Of a stretch of 36,840 nucleotides of DNA, positions 28,015-36,840 are shown piece after piece. A program made the position numbers and the translations under genes. Every line of letters starts with the position of its first letter. Position 1 is the stretch's first letter. The notes under the pieces were generated by a model, which worked only from the letters and a program-made list of their open reading frames with translations, did not search any database and was not told the origin of the DNA. The stretch comes from Thermococcus sp. (GTDB taxonomy: Archaea; Methanobacteriota_B; Thermococci; Thermococcales; Thermococcaceae), in contig JAGHBN010000151.1 in the NCBI GenBank assembly GCA_021160985.1, positions 1-36,840 on the forward strand, in the 5' to 3' direction.

Positions 28015-28934
28015 AGCAGCATTGGGCAGTATTCCATGCCGTCTATATCCCCAGTGGCCTGGTACTCCAGGGCCCGGCAGTCGTGACAGATGTATTTGAA
28101 CGGACAGGTGGCACAGGTTGGTATATTGTCCTTCGTCATCCTCCAGAAACTCTTCAGCATCTTTTTCTTCAATACGTCCTTGATACTATCCCTTTTCATA
28201 TCTGCAACTACGTAGTTCCTGAGCAGGGGGCACGGAAGAGCGTAGCCGTCAGCCGTTACGGCAAGGGTTCCTGCCAGGCAGACGTGGTAATCCTCCACGC
28301 TTGGGTTCAGCACCCTCCTGACCTCTATGACGTTGAAGTCGAGCCGCTTCGCAGAGCCTGGAAAGAGCACGTCGAGGTAAACCTCCCCCTGAAAGTTCAC
28401 ACAGCTTTCCTTGAGGTTCTTGAACTCGTATCCTGGAACTGTGATCAGCGCACCGTGAACCCCTTCAAGTTCCTCAAGCTTCCTGATGTTCTCCTCGGAG
28501 TACTCAAGCTCCACCACAGTTCTGACGCCCTCCACGGGCTTAACTTTATCAATGTCCTCGAGGAGGACAACGGCATAGACCTCTGGAACACCTATCTCAA
28601 CGGCATAAGCGGCCATGGAAAGAAGGTAATCAACGTTATCGTAGTTTGTGAGCCAGAGTTCCCCACCGTTTAAGTCCCTGAACTCCCTTATCAGCTCCTT
28701 TACGCGTTCAACACTCAGGGGGTCCCTTCTCAGTATGAACCTGTTGTTTCCAATGCAGCCTATTGACCTGGGTATGCCCGTGACCTCCGAGAACTTTCCC
28801 TTTCCAGCCCCAAGCTGAAGTATAAGCCTCTCCAGTTTTCCTGAGTGAGGCCTGTTGGCCCAGGGTGGTTTTGCCACGGCCACTATGTTTGGTGAGATTC
28901 CAGCAGGAACAAAGGTAGATGACTCATAACTCAC
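28011..28934 (-). CDS. SPASM-domain protein, radical SAM-like but lacking the CxxxCxxC motif
   Basis: C-terminal CLAGTLAVTADGYALPCPLL...CATCPFKYICHDCR...YCPML; N-terminal region has only GCIGNNRF. The listed ORF start at 29042 overlaps a TATA-like box and the inverted repeat, so a GTG near 28934-28953 is more likely. Confidence 0.65.
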   Translation of the reverse strand: MSYESSTFVPAGISPNIVAVAKPPWANRPHSGKLERLILQLGAGKGKFSEVTGIPRSIGCIGNNRFILRRDPLSVERVKELIREFRDLNGGELWLTNYDNVDYLLSMAAYAVEIGVPEVYAVVLLEDIDKVKPVEGVRTVVELEYSEENIRKLEELEGVHGALITVPGYEFKNLKESCVNFQGEVYLDVLFPGSAKRLDFNVIEVRRVLNPSVEDYHVCLAGTLAVTADGYALPCPLLRNYVVADMKRDSIKDVLKKKMLKSFWRMTKDNIPTCATCPFKYICHDCRALEYQATGDIDGMEYCPMLL

Positions 28935-28998
28935 CTTCTCCACATGCACCACCGTACTGAAAAAGGAGAAATCCGTATATATACTTTTTCTATTCGGA

Positions 28999-29029
28999 TT
29001 TTGCATACCTCTTTGTATAGTATGCAAAA
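28999..29029. promoter_or_regulatory. Inverted repeat TTTTGCATAC-N11-GTATGCAAAA upstream of the TATA box of the minus-strand SPASM gene
   Basis: 10-bp perfect arms (28999-29008, 29020-29029); minus-strand TATA-like gtatatatac at ~28975-28985. Confidence 0.5.
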
Positions 29030-29038
29030 AATGAAAAA

Positions 29039-29467
29039 TCACCTATCGGGGATAGCCCTTTCCCCCTCAATCCAGAAGACACCTTCATCCGTGACTTCCC
29101 TCTTCCATACGGGAACCCTGTGTTTAACCTCGTCCACCGCCCACATACAGGCCTCGAATGCCTTCTCCCTGTGGGGAGAGACAGCTATAACGAGAATCGT
29201 GTCCTCTCCGACGGGGAGCTCCCCAACGCGGTGCCAGATAAGCATGTCAATAATCCCGAACTTCTCCAGGGCCTCTTTCCTTATCTTCTCCATCTCGTTC
29301 AGGGCCATTTCCTCATAAACCTCATATACCAGTTTCTTCACCGTTTTACCCCTGCTGTGTTCCCTTACTCTGCCGAGAAACACCACATACGCTCCAGCTT
29401 CCCTGCAGGAAACATAAGAAAGGGCTTCATCAACGCTGAACCTATCCTCAGTAACCCTGACCTTCAT
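29039..29467 (-). CDS. moaE: Molybdopterin synthase catalytic subunit
   Basis: GAYVVFLGRVREHSRGKTVKKLVYEVYEEMA, HRVGELPVGEDTILVIAVSPHREKAFEACMWAVDEVKHRVPVWKRE. Confidence 0.92.
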   Translation of the reverse strand: MKVRVTEDRFSVDEALSYVSCREAGAYVVFLGRVREHSRGKTVKKLVYEVYEEMALNEMEKIRKEALEKFGIIDMLIWHRVGELPVGEDTILVIAVSPHREKAFEACMWAVDEVKHRVPVWKREVTDEGVFWIEGERAIPDR

Positions 29468-29558
29468 CCAACCACCCCTAAACACATACCGCAGAGCCCT
29501 ATTAACATTATCCCAAAAGGTTTAAGTCCTGGGGGAGATATCCTCACCGGGTGAAAGA

Positions 29559-30401
29559 ATGAGAAAAAGGCTCCTCGCATTCTTCCTCATACTCCTAATT
29601 GGGGTCGCAGGCGGCTGCCTTGGAGATTCTAACTCAACGACATCCACCACGCCGCCAACCGAATCCAGCAGCAGCTCCATCCCAACACCCACCAAAACCA
29701 CCACTACCACGAGCCAGAACCCAATTGAAGTTCTCAAAACCTCCCTCGAAGAAATAGAAGAGTTCACCTACCTGGGCAGAACCAGCATACACATGAACGT
29801 AACCGTTCTCATGGGCAACCTCAGTCAGAACAACACCATAGCCCTCTCGATGCTGGAGAGCGGGTACATAGATTTTACGTCCACTGAGGCTGTAATAAAC
29901 ACCACCACCATAACCGAGCCCGACAACACCACCCTGAGGACGGTAAGAATCATAAAGGACGGGAAGACTTACCTCAAAACAACGATAGGGGCCGGAATTA
30001 GCTCCCTGAACGTTACTGAGAACACCTCACCCTTCATCTGGAATTACAACCCGGCCTCCCTTGCCAGGAAGTACATAACCGAAAATCCCGACGAGGTCAT
30101 CAGAAACGGTGAAACCACCGAACTAACATACACTCTAAGCTGGCAGGACGTTAAGGCGCTCGCGATACTTTACCTTGCCGTCACAGAGGATACCGGAATA
30201 GAGATAAAGGGCGGAAGACTCACCCTGACCTTCGAAGGAGGAGAACTCAAAGGCGTGGAACTGGAGTACACCGTTGTCACTACCAGCGTCGTCCAAGATC
30301 CCATCCTCGGCCAGATGACAATAAAAATCAGCGCCAAGGGCCTCAGCAGCTACGAGATAACCTCTATAAACAAAAAGATGAATGTGGAGACCCCTACCTG
30401 A
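29559..30401 (+). CDS. Putative exported lipoprotein with Ser/Thr-rich linker
   Basis: Signal/lipobox-like LLIGVAGGCLG followed by STTSTTPPTESSSSSIPTPTKTTTTTS and many N-x-S/T sites. Confidence 0.7.
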   Translation: MRKRLLAFFLILLIGVAGGCLGDSNSTTSTTPPTESSSSSIPTPTKTTTTTSQNPIEVLKTSLEEIEEFTYLGRTSIHMNVTVLMGNLSQNNTIALSMLESGYIDFTSTEAVINTTTITEPDNTTLRTVRIIKDGKTYLKTTIGAGISSLNVTENTSPFIWNYNPASLARKYITENPDEVIRNGETTELTYTLSWQDVKALAILYLAVTEDTGIEIKGGRLTLTFEGGELKGVELEYTVVTTSVVQDPILGQMTIKISAKGLSSYEITSINKKMNVETPT

Positions 30402-31104
30402 GATCAACCACATCGAAGGTGTTGAATGCCAGATCCACTATCAGAAACCTGTTCAGAAGGGGCTCCCCGAGCCCCGTCAGCAGTTTTATCGCCTCTAAGA
30501 CCTGTATCGATGCAACAGCTCCGGCCGTTGCCCCGAGTATTGGAAACTTCCCCTCTTTTTTCCCAGCGTTCGGGAATATCTCCCGGAGACTCTTAGTTAC
30601 CCCCGGAACTATTGTCGTTACCTGACCAAAGGTGCCCTCCACGGCACCGTGAACTAGGGGAACCCCTTTTCTGTGGGCGTAATCGTCGAGGAGAAATCGG
30701 GTCTCAAAGTTGTCGAGGCAATCGACTATCACGTCAACGCCGTCGAGAACCTCATCAACGTTTTCCTCCGTTAGCCTGCCCACGAACGTCTCTATCTTGA
30801 TGTCAGAGTTGAAGCGCTCGAGCTTCCATTTGGCGGACAGAGGCTTTGGATTCTTTCCAATATCCTCCTCCCAGTGGAGTATCTGCCTGTTCAGGTTGCT
30901 GAGCTCCGGCGTTTGTTCGTCTATAAGGAGTATTGTTCCCACCCCTGCAGCCGCCAGGTAGTACGCAACAGGGCTTCCAAGACCGCCGACTCCAACCACA
31001 GCCACTTTGGAGCCCTTGAGCTTCTCCTGACCCTCCGTTCCAAATATCATTATCTGCCGGTCGTACCTTTCGAGTTCCCTCTCGCTCAGCATTTTAACCA
31101 CCAC
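30394..31104 (-). CDS. ThiF/MoeB/HesA family adenylyltransferase (E1-like)
   Basis: RYDRQIMIFGTEGQEKLKGSKVAVVGVGGLGSPVAYYLAAAGVG, LNRQILH, DCLDNFETRFLLDDYAHRKGVPLVHGAVEG. Confidence 0.9.
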   Translation of the reverse strand: MVVKMLSERELERYDRQIMIFGTEGQEKLKGSKVAVVGVGGLGSPVAYYLAAAGVGTILLIDEQTPELSNLNRQILHWEEDIGKNPKPLSAKWKLERFNSDIKIETFVGRLTEENVDEVLDGVDVIVDCLDNFETRFLLDDYAHRKGVPLVHGAVEGTFGQVTTIVPGVTKSLREIFPNAGKKEGKFPILGATAGAVASIQVLEAIKLLTGLGEPLLNRFLIVDLAFNTFDVVDLR

Positions 31105-31360
31105 TCACCGGCGGGAAGAGGGCAACTACGTCCCCGTCCTCGAGCATCTCATCAAAGCGAACGTAGCGGCCGTTGCGCGAGACGTTGACGTCAGCCAAAT
31201 CGTCATCCTCAGCGAATACTTCGTTTTTCAAAACAGGGTGCCTCTCTCTCAGAATATCGATGAGTTCTCTAACCGTTATCCCATCAGGAACCTCAAGCTC
31301 CTCCTCGCCCTTTCCGACAAGGGAGCGGTAGCGGGCAAAATACCTTAACTTGATCCTCAT
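31094..31360 (-). CDS. MoaD/SAMP-like ubiquitin-fold protein
   Basis: 88 aa; KLRYFARYRSLVGK..., GDVVALFPPVSGG with C-terminal GG. Confidence 0.88.
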   Translation of the reverse strand: MRIKLRYFARYRSLVGKGEEELEVPDGITVRELIDILRERHPVLKNEVFAEDDDLADVNVSRNGRYVRFDEMLEDGDVVALFPPVSGG

Positions 31361-31416
31361 TCACACCACCGGAGAAAGTTGGAGGGATGGTTAAAAAGGG
31401 TTGCTGGACGGTTTTG

Positions 31417-31929
31417 CTACCAGGGCACGCTCTTCCAGCCCATCTTGTAGGCGAAGTAGTTGGCCCCCCAGTGGACGAAGGGCGAGACTATCAGGAGGAA
31501 GATTATCTGACCGGAATCAAGGGTTTTAACCGGATAAGCGAGGGCAAGCGCACTTATGAGAAAGCCCAGCTGGTCGAGACCGATGGCAGGGGCACCGCGG
31601 GGCAGGTTTGCGCGCCTTTTGATGAAGCTCCCTATGATGTCACCGAGAAGGGCACCAAAGGCTAGCAGAAAAGCGAGCATGAGAGCTGTTTTAAGGGAGC
31701 CGTAAAAGTCCGGGGTGATGGCATACTGGACAGCGCCTGTTAGGGTTCCCAGGAGGACACCACCAATAAAACCCCTCCACGTCTTTCCGTCTCCAAAGAG
31801 CCGTCTCCCGTCACGCCAGAGTCGCCCGCCGTCTATCGGTCTGCCCCCACCGACGATGACGGGTGAAGCGTTAGCAACGTAAGCGGGAAGTATGTACCAC
31901 ATTGCCCACAGCAGCGACGAGAGCTCCAT
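31417..31929 (-). CDS. carS: CDP-archaeol synthase (CDP-2,3-bis-O-geranylgeranyl-sn-glycerol synthase)
   Basis: YVANASPVIVGGGRPIDGGR, FGDGKTWRGFIGGVLLGTLTG, GALLGDIIGSFIKRRANLPRGAPAIGLDQLGFL. Confidence 0.88.
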   Translation of the reverse strand: MELSSLLWAMWYILPAYVANASPVIVGGGRPIDGGRLWRDGRRLFGDGKTWRGFIGGVLLGTLTGAVQYAITPDFYGSLKTALMLAFLLAFGALLGDIIGSFIKRRANLPRGAPAIGLDQLGFLISALALAYPVKTLDSGQIIFLLIVSPFVHWGANYFAYKMGWKSVPW

Positions 31930-32043
31930 TCCTCCACCCCAAAACCACTCGAATGGGGAAGTTTTAAATTTAGCGATTCTTTTCCCGGCCCCGGGAGTTC
32001 TAAACCTTTAAAGAAATGAAGAACAAGAATAGATGGGAGAAAA

Positions 32044-32603
32044 ATGAACCTGAAGCCGATACTACTCGGAGCTCTCCTGGTAGTGCTCATCTGGATTGGA
32101 TATGTGACATACGCCCTCATTACCGTCCAACCCAGGGCGGAAGCGAGATGGGGCAACGCGAACGAGAAAACAACCGAAATCATCATTAGCGTCGACCTGG
32201 GGCATCCCCTGCTCGTCCCAATCAGCCTGAAAGAGCTGTCCCTGAACTTTACAGGTGCCAGAGTTGAGTCCCTCAAGGAATTCAAATACTGGAACACGAA
32301 GGGCGATATGGAGCTCTCCCTACTGATAGACAACAACAATCTCACAAGATCCCTGATAAACTACATGAACAGGGGTACGCCACCATAGATGCGGAGGTTT
32401 ACATTTACGAGGACAAACTTCCGAAGGTGTGGGCCCTGCATGTCCAGAACGGCGAGAGGAGCAGGGTGAGAGCCGATATTTTCCTGAACCTCAGCCTTCT
32501 GAGGGTCAAGTACAACGTCAGGATAGCAACCTACGAGGAGACGATTCAGACGAACATCATGGGGGAGCTCAACCGGATGCTTGAGGACATGATGAAGGGA
32601 TGA
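32044..32603 (+). pseudogene. LEA14-like/hypothetical membrane-anchored protein, apparent single frameshift at G4 (32372-32375)
   Basis: ORF stops at 32388, but the adjacent frame continues GYATIDAEVYIYEDKLPKVWALHVQNGERSRVRADIFLNLSLLRVKYNVRIATYEETIQTNIMGELNRMLEDMMKG*. Confidence 0.65.
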
Positions 32604-32634
32604 ACTTTTTAAGGTTCCCTCCTTTCCTCCTCAG

Positions 32635-33162
32635 GTGAGAGAAATGAACGTGAGAGAGATCCACGAGTTCCTGAACAGAATGTGGGAGAGCATCTTCACC
32701 CTCAACGAGGAGCTTAAGGCCGAGCTTCCCGAGAAGGGCTTCAAAGTGGAGGACGTCGAGGAGGCCTTTGGAGCCTACATCTTCCTCGACGGCGAGTGGG
32801 TTAGAATGGACTACCCCCACCCGGCGTTTGAGATAAAGCCGCAGATTGAGGTGGGGGTGACGCCGGAGAGCTACTACTTCGTCGTTGCAATCCCGAAGGA
32901 CAGGATAAGTGAGGAGTTTCTGGCCCTCTTCCTCGAGCTCTTCCCGAGGAGCTTCATATACGGCGCCCAGGACTTCCTGAGCGACGTCTACAACTGGAGG
33001 GAAGACGAGAAAACCTCTCCGAGAGAAATCCTTCAGAGGATCAAGGACAGCGATGAAAAGATATTCCAGTTCGAGGCGGACTTTGAGAGTGTTGAGGAGC
33101 TGAAGAAAGGGCTTTTGGAACTCATAGAGACCGGAAAGCGCTTTGAAATCTTCGAACTCTGA
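32635..33162 (+). CDS. Conserved hypothetical archaeal protein
   Basis: 175 aa ORF preceded by caggtgagaga; coding-like composition. Confidence 0.7.
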   Translation: MREMNVREIHEFLNRMWESIFTLNEELKAELPEKGFKVEDVEEAFGAYIFLDGEWVRMDYPHPAFEIKPQIEVGVTPESYYFVVAIPKDRISEEFLALFLELFPRSFIYGAQDFLSDVYNWREDEKTSPREILQRIKDSDEKIFQFEADFESVEELKKGLLELIETGKRFEIFEL

Positions 33163-33171
33163 GGTGTCGTA

Positions 33172-34323
33172 ATGAGTCCAGAGGAAGCGTTTCCAGCGGA
33201 GCTCAGGGAGTACTACCGTAAGCTCTTCGGGGACGAGGCAGAGGAGATAATGGCGTCCCTCAGAACTCCCGTCGAGAAATATTATATCCGCGTCAACACC
33301 CTGAAGACGAGCAGGCAGAAGCTCATGAGCATATTAAGGAAAGAGGGCCTCAAGCCGAAGAGGAGCCCCTACCTCAAGGAGGGCATCTACTTCGAGCGCA
33401 AGGGCCCGAACTTTCCCGACGACTACGAGCCGGGCCTGCCGGTGGTAAGGGCCAACAAGTTCGCGAGCGAGAGCGTCTACCAGGGGGCGCACCTCTACGC
33501 CCCCGGAGTACTCCAAGCTGACAAGAACATAAAGCCCGGCGACGAGGTCGAGATACGCGACCCAAGGGGCCTGCTCGTCGGGATTGGAATAGCCAGAATG
33601 AGCGCAAAGGAGATGGTAGTCTCGACAAGGGGCCTGGCAGTCGAGGTCACCCTGCCCAAGTTCAAGCTCCCGAGCCTGAGCGAGCTGGAGAGCTTCAAGG
33701 GGGGCCTCTTCTACGCCCAGAGCCTTCCCTCGATGGTAACCGCGAGAGTCCTTGAGCCGAGTGAGGAGGAGCTGATAATAGACATGGCCGCTGCTCCGGG
33801 CGGAAAGACGAGCCACATAGCCCAGCTCCTCCAGAACAGGGGCGAGATAATAGCAATAGACAAATCAAGGAACAGGCTGAAGAAGATGGAGGAGGAGCTC
33901 AACAGGCTCGGAGTGAAGAACGTCAAGCTTATCCGAATGGACGCGAGGAAGTTACCGGAGCTCGGGCTCCAGGCAGATAAGATACTCCTGGATGCACCGT
34001 GCACCGCCCTCGGCATAAGGCCAAAGCTCTGGGAGAGCAGGACGCCGAAGGACATCGAGGCGACGGCCCGTTACCAGAGGGCCTTTATCTGGGCTGCAAT
34101 AAAATCCCTGAGAAGGGGCGGCGTTTTGGTTTACTCAACCTGCACGCTGAGCTACGATGAGAACGAGGCCAACGTCAAATACATGCTGGAAAAAGGCTTA
34201 AAGCTTGAAGAACAAAGTCTCTTTGTGGGCTCCCATGGAATCGACCTCGATGAGGTTCAGAGGTTTTACCCCAACAGACACCTGACCCAGGGCTTCTTCA
34301 TAGCCAAGCTCAGGAAGGTGTAG
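33172..34323 (+). CDS. RsmB/NSUN-type RNA m5C methyltransferase with PUA-like insert
   Basis: DMAAAPGGKTSHIAQLLQNRGEIIAIDKS, DAPCTALGIRPKL, STCTLSYDENEANV; PUA-like KPGDEVEIRDPRGLLVGIGIARMSAKEM. Confidence 0.9.
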   Translation: MSPEEAFPAELREYYRKLFGDEAEEIMASLRTPVEKYYIRVNTLKTSRQKLMSILRKEGLKPKRSPYLKEGIYFERKGPNFPDDYEPGLPVVRANKFASESVYQGAHLYAPGVLQADKNIKPGDEVEIRDPRGLLVGIGIARMSAKEMVVSTRGLAVEVTLPKFKLPSLSELESFKGGLFYAQSLPSMVTARVLEPSEEELIIDMAAAPGGKTSHIAQLLQNRGEIIAIDKSRNRLKKMEEELNRLGVKNVKLIRMDARKLPELGLQADKILLDAPCTALGIRPKLWESRTPKDIEATARYQRAFIWAAIKSLRRGGVLVYSTCTLSYDENEANVKYMLEKGLKLEEQSLFVGSHGIDLDEVQRFYPNRHLTQGFFIAKLRKV

Positions 34324-34325
34324 GT

Positions 34326-35408
34326 ATGGACAAGAAAAAGGCACCCTTCCTAGCCTTTGGCGTGATCATGATAATCCTGCTCATAAAGTGGGCGGGCCTA
34401 GAGAGGGTTATTGAAGTTCTAAAAGGGGCAAGGCTCGACTATTTCCTGCTGGCCGTAGCCGCTTACATAGCCGGAATCCTCCTGTGGGCCCTCAGATGGC
34501 GCGTTCTCCTGAAGAGCCTCAACATCCACGCTTCTTTCAGGACAATACTGGGGGCCCTCTTCGCGGGAATCTTCGTCAACAACATCACGCCGGGGGCCAA
34601 GGGCGGCGGAGAGCCCGTGAGGATGTACTACATATCAAAACGCTCCGACGGGGAATACGGACCGGTTCTCGCAACGGTGATGGCCGACAGGGTTCTGGAC
34701 ATGATACCCATTGTCGTTATGATCCTGATGTCAACTGTCTACGTCTACACCCTCGGCTCCTGGAGCCTGACCCTGATGCTCCTTCTCCTCGACGTCCTCC
34801 TCGCGGCCCTCATAGTAACCTCCCTCGCGATCTTTCTCAACGAGGGGAGGACGAAGAGAGTCTCCTACTGGGCCTTCGACCTCCTCTCCAAAATCATGCC
34901 CAACAGAATGAATAAGTACGAGAAGAAGTTCATACACCTGATCGAAGTCAACGTGCCCAAGTTCCAGACAGGCTTTAAGCTCCTGATGAGGGACAAGAGG
35001 AGCTTTTTCATTGCACTCCTCTACTCGCTTCTCTCGTGGTTCTTCGTCCTTCTGAGGTCGTACTTCGTCTTTCACAGTCTGAACTACGGGATAAGGCTTC
35101 TCGACGTTATGGTCGTCCAGATGGCGGGCGTTGTTATAGGGCTCGTGAGCATAATACCCGGAGGCGCCGGCCTCATAGAAACCGTCAATTCAGCAGTCTA
35201 CGTTCTCCTCGGCATAGACAAGGAGGTGGCCGTGACGGCAACGATACTGGAGAGGCTTATATCCTACTGGATCCCCACCTTCTCCGGCGGTGTAATAACG
35301 GCCCACTTCGGGATAAAGGTAACAGAAGAAAAGAAAGGTTTAACTGGAGAAGATGAAAAAGATGTGGAGATGGGAGAGGCCCAGCCGGGTGGAGAGAGGG
35401 AAACGTAA
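34326..35408 (+). CDS. Flippase-like/UPF0104 (AglD/LPG synthase TM-type) membrane protein
   Basis: ALRWRVLLKSLNI, NNITPGAKGGGEPVRMYYISKR, VLATVMADRVLDM, SIIPGGAGLIETVNSAVY. Confidence 0.82.
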   Translation: MDKKKAPFLAFGVIMIILLIKWAGLERVIEVLKGARLDYFLLAVAAYIAGILLWALRWRVLLKSLNIHASFRTILGALFAGIFVNNITPGAKGGGEPVRMYYISKRSDGEYGPVLATVMADRVLDMIPIVVMILMSTVYVYTLGSWSLTLMLLLLDVLLAALIVTSLAIFLNEGRTKRVSYWAFDLLSKIMPNRMNKYEKKFIHLIEVNVPKFQTGFKLLMRDKRSFFIALLYSLLSWFFVLLRSYFVFHSLNYGIRLLDVMVVQMAGVVIGLVSIIPGGAGLIETVNSAVYVLLGIDKEVAVTATILERLISYWIPTFSGGVITAHFGIKVTEEKKGLTGEDEKDVEMGEAQPGGERET

Positions 35409-35498
35409 TGAACCGGAAAACAGCAGCATTCTCCACAAGCACTCTCCCGGAAGTAGCCACCAGCAGAGAGGTTCTCAATGGGTAGGAAGGTGGGAGGA

Positions 35499-36335
35499 AT
35501 GAAGTTTGGAATAGTTGCGAGAAGAGACAGGGTAGATGCCCTCAAACTCGCCTACAGAGTATACGACTTTCTGAAGGTGAGCGGCTACGAGGTTCTCGTC
35601 GATGAAGAGACCTACTCCCACCTGCGGGAGTTCGACGAGGGTGATGTTTCTCCGCTCGAGGAGTTTGACGTGGACTTCATCATCGTCATCGGCGGCGATG
35701 GAACGATACTGAGGGTAGAGCACAGAACCAAGAGGGACATACCCATCCTTGGAATCAACATGGGCACCCTGGGGTTCCTCACCGAAGTTGAACCCCACGA
35801 AACGTTCTTCGCCATCAGCAAGCTCCTGGAGGGTGATTACCACATAGACGAAAGAATGAAGCTGAGGCCCGTGCTCAAATCTGGAGAAAAGGTTCCCGAT
35901 GCCCTCAACGAGGTTGCCGTCCTCACCGGAATCCCCGGAAAGATAATCCACTTAAAATACTACGTGGATGGAGGGCTTGCCGACGAGGTGAGGGCCGACG
36001 GCGTCCTGTTCTCCACCCCCACCGGATCCACAGGCTACGCCATGAGTGCGGGGGGACCCTTCGTTGATCCTCGTCTCGATGTCGTCATCATAGTGCCCGT
36101 TGCGCCGGTGGCCCTCAGCTCCAGGCCCATGATAGTGCCCTCAAAGAGCAGGATAGATGTCGTAAACGTCTCAGAGACCAGGGAGATAATCCTCTCGATA
36201 GACGGCCAGTTCTACCGCTATTTGGACCCCGAGGAGGAGATAACCATAAAAGAGTCACCGAGGAGAATGAAGTTCGTCAGGTTCACGGACGAAATATACC
36301 CCAAGTATACGATGAAGATTAAGAGGAAGTTCTGA
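35499..36335 (+). CDS. NAD(+) kinase
   Basis: [58 protein letters not shown] at 35499 after gggaggt. Confidence 0.93.
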   Translation: MKFGIVARRDRVDALKLAYRVYDFLKVSGYEVLVDEETYSHLREFDEGDVSPLEEFDVDFIIVIGGDGTILRVEHRTKRDIPILGINMGTLGFLTEVEPHETFFAISKLLEGDYHIDERMKLRPVLKSGEKVPDALNEVAVLTGIPGKIIHLKYYVDGGLADEVRADGVLFSTPTGSTGYAMSAGGPFVDPRLDVVIIVPVAPVALSSRPMIVPSKSRIDVVNVSETREIILSIDGQFYRYLDPEEEITIKESPRRMKFVRFTDEIYPKYTMKIKRKF

Positions 36336-36457
36336 AGGGCGACCTGAGGCGAGCGTTAACTCATTGAAATCCCTCCCGGATAAAGAGGCTCGCTTCCCGG
36401 CCCCACCACTGCGAAGAAATGGAATGCAAACCCGCGGGAAACTACGGCGAGCAACCC

Positions 36458-36840
<383 letters not shown>

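Noticed and set aside
36336-36457. Possible small RNA in the NAD kinase-kae1 convergent gap
   Set aside because: No clear C/D (RTGATGA/CTGA) or K-turn motif and no convincing stem; not supportable by eye.

Overview
The window reads as a Thermococcales (Thermococcus-like) chromosomal segment. The taxon is inferred from gene content and order: the end of an mbh hydrogenase operon, then trxB, a class III aminotransferase, deoC, enolase, MMPL, and a kae1 end. Most of it is dense housekeeping sequence: mbhL(partial)/M/N, three tandem ferritin-like genes, a THUMP protein, an AAA+ ATPase, trxB, a class III aminotransferase, an ECF S-component, deoC, eno, padR/MMPL, a radical SAM gene, lrp, a RdgB/HAM1-type NTPase, moaE, a ThiF/MoeB protein, a MoaD-like protein, carS, an RsmB/NSUN-type methyltransferase, a UPF0104-type membrane protein, NAD kinase and partial kae1. 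No rRNA, tRNA or CRISPR array was seen. Three regions stand out. (1) ~19.5-25.1 kb, minus strand, relatively AT-rich in its 22.1-25.4 kb part: an exported protein with a toxin-like C-terminal domain, a candidate immunity gene, and then a broken second copy of the linker plus a divergent but related C-terminal domain. This is the layout of a polymorphic toxin locus with an orphan C-terminal cassette, followed by small and partly decayed genes. (2) ~10.5-11.5 kb: a ~96-aa DUF1884-like protein (A-domain/family 4 encapsulin candidate) overlapping the end of deoC. (3) ~18.37-18.70 kb: a remnant of the 5' end of a radical SAM gene next to a tandem full-length paralogue, separated by GC-rich hairpins. 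Four genes carry apparent homopolymer-length frameshifts, which are either real decay or sequence error.
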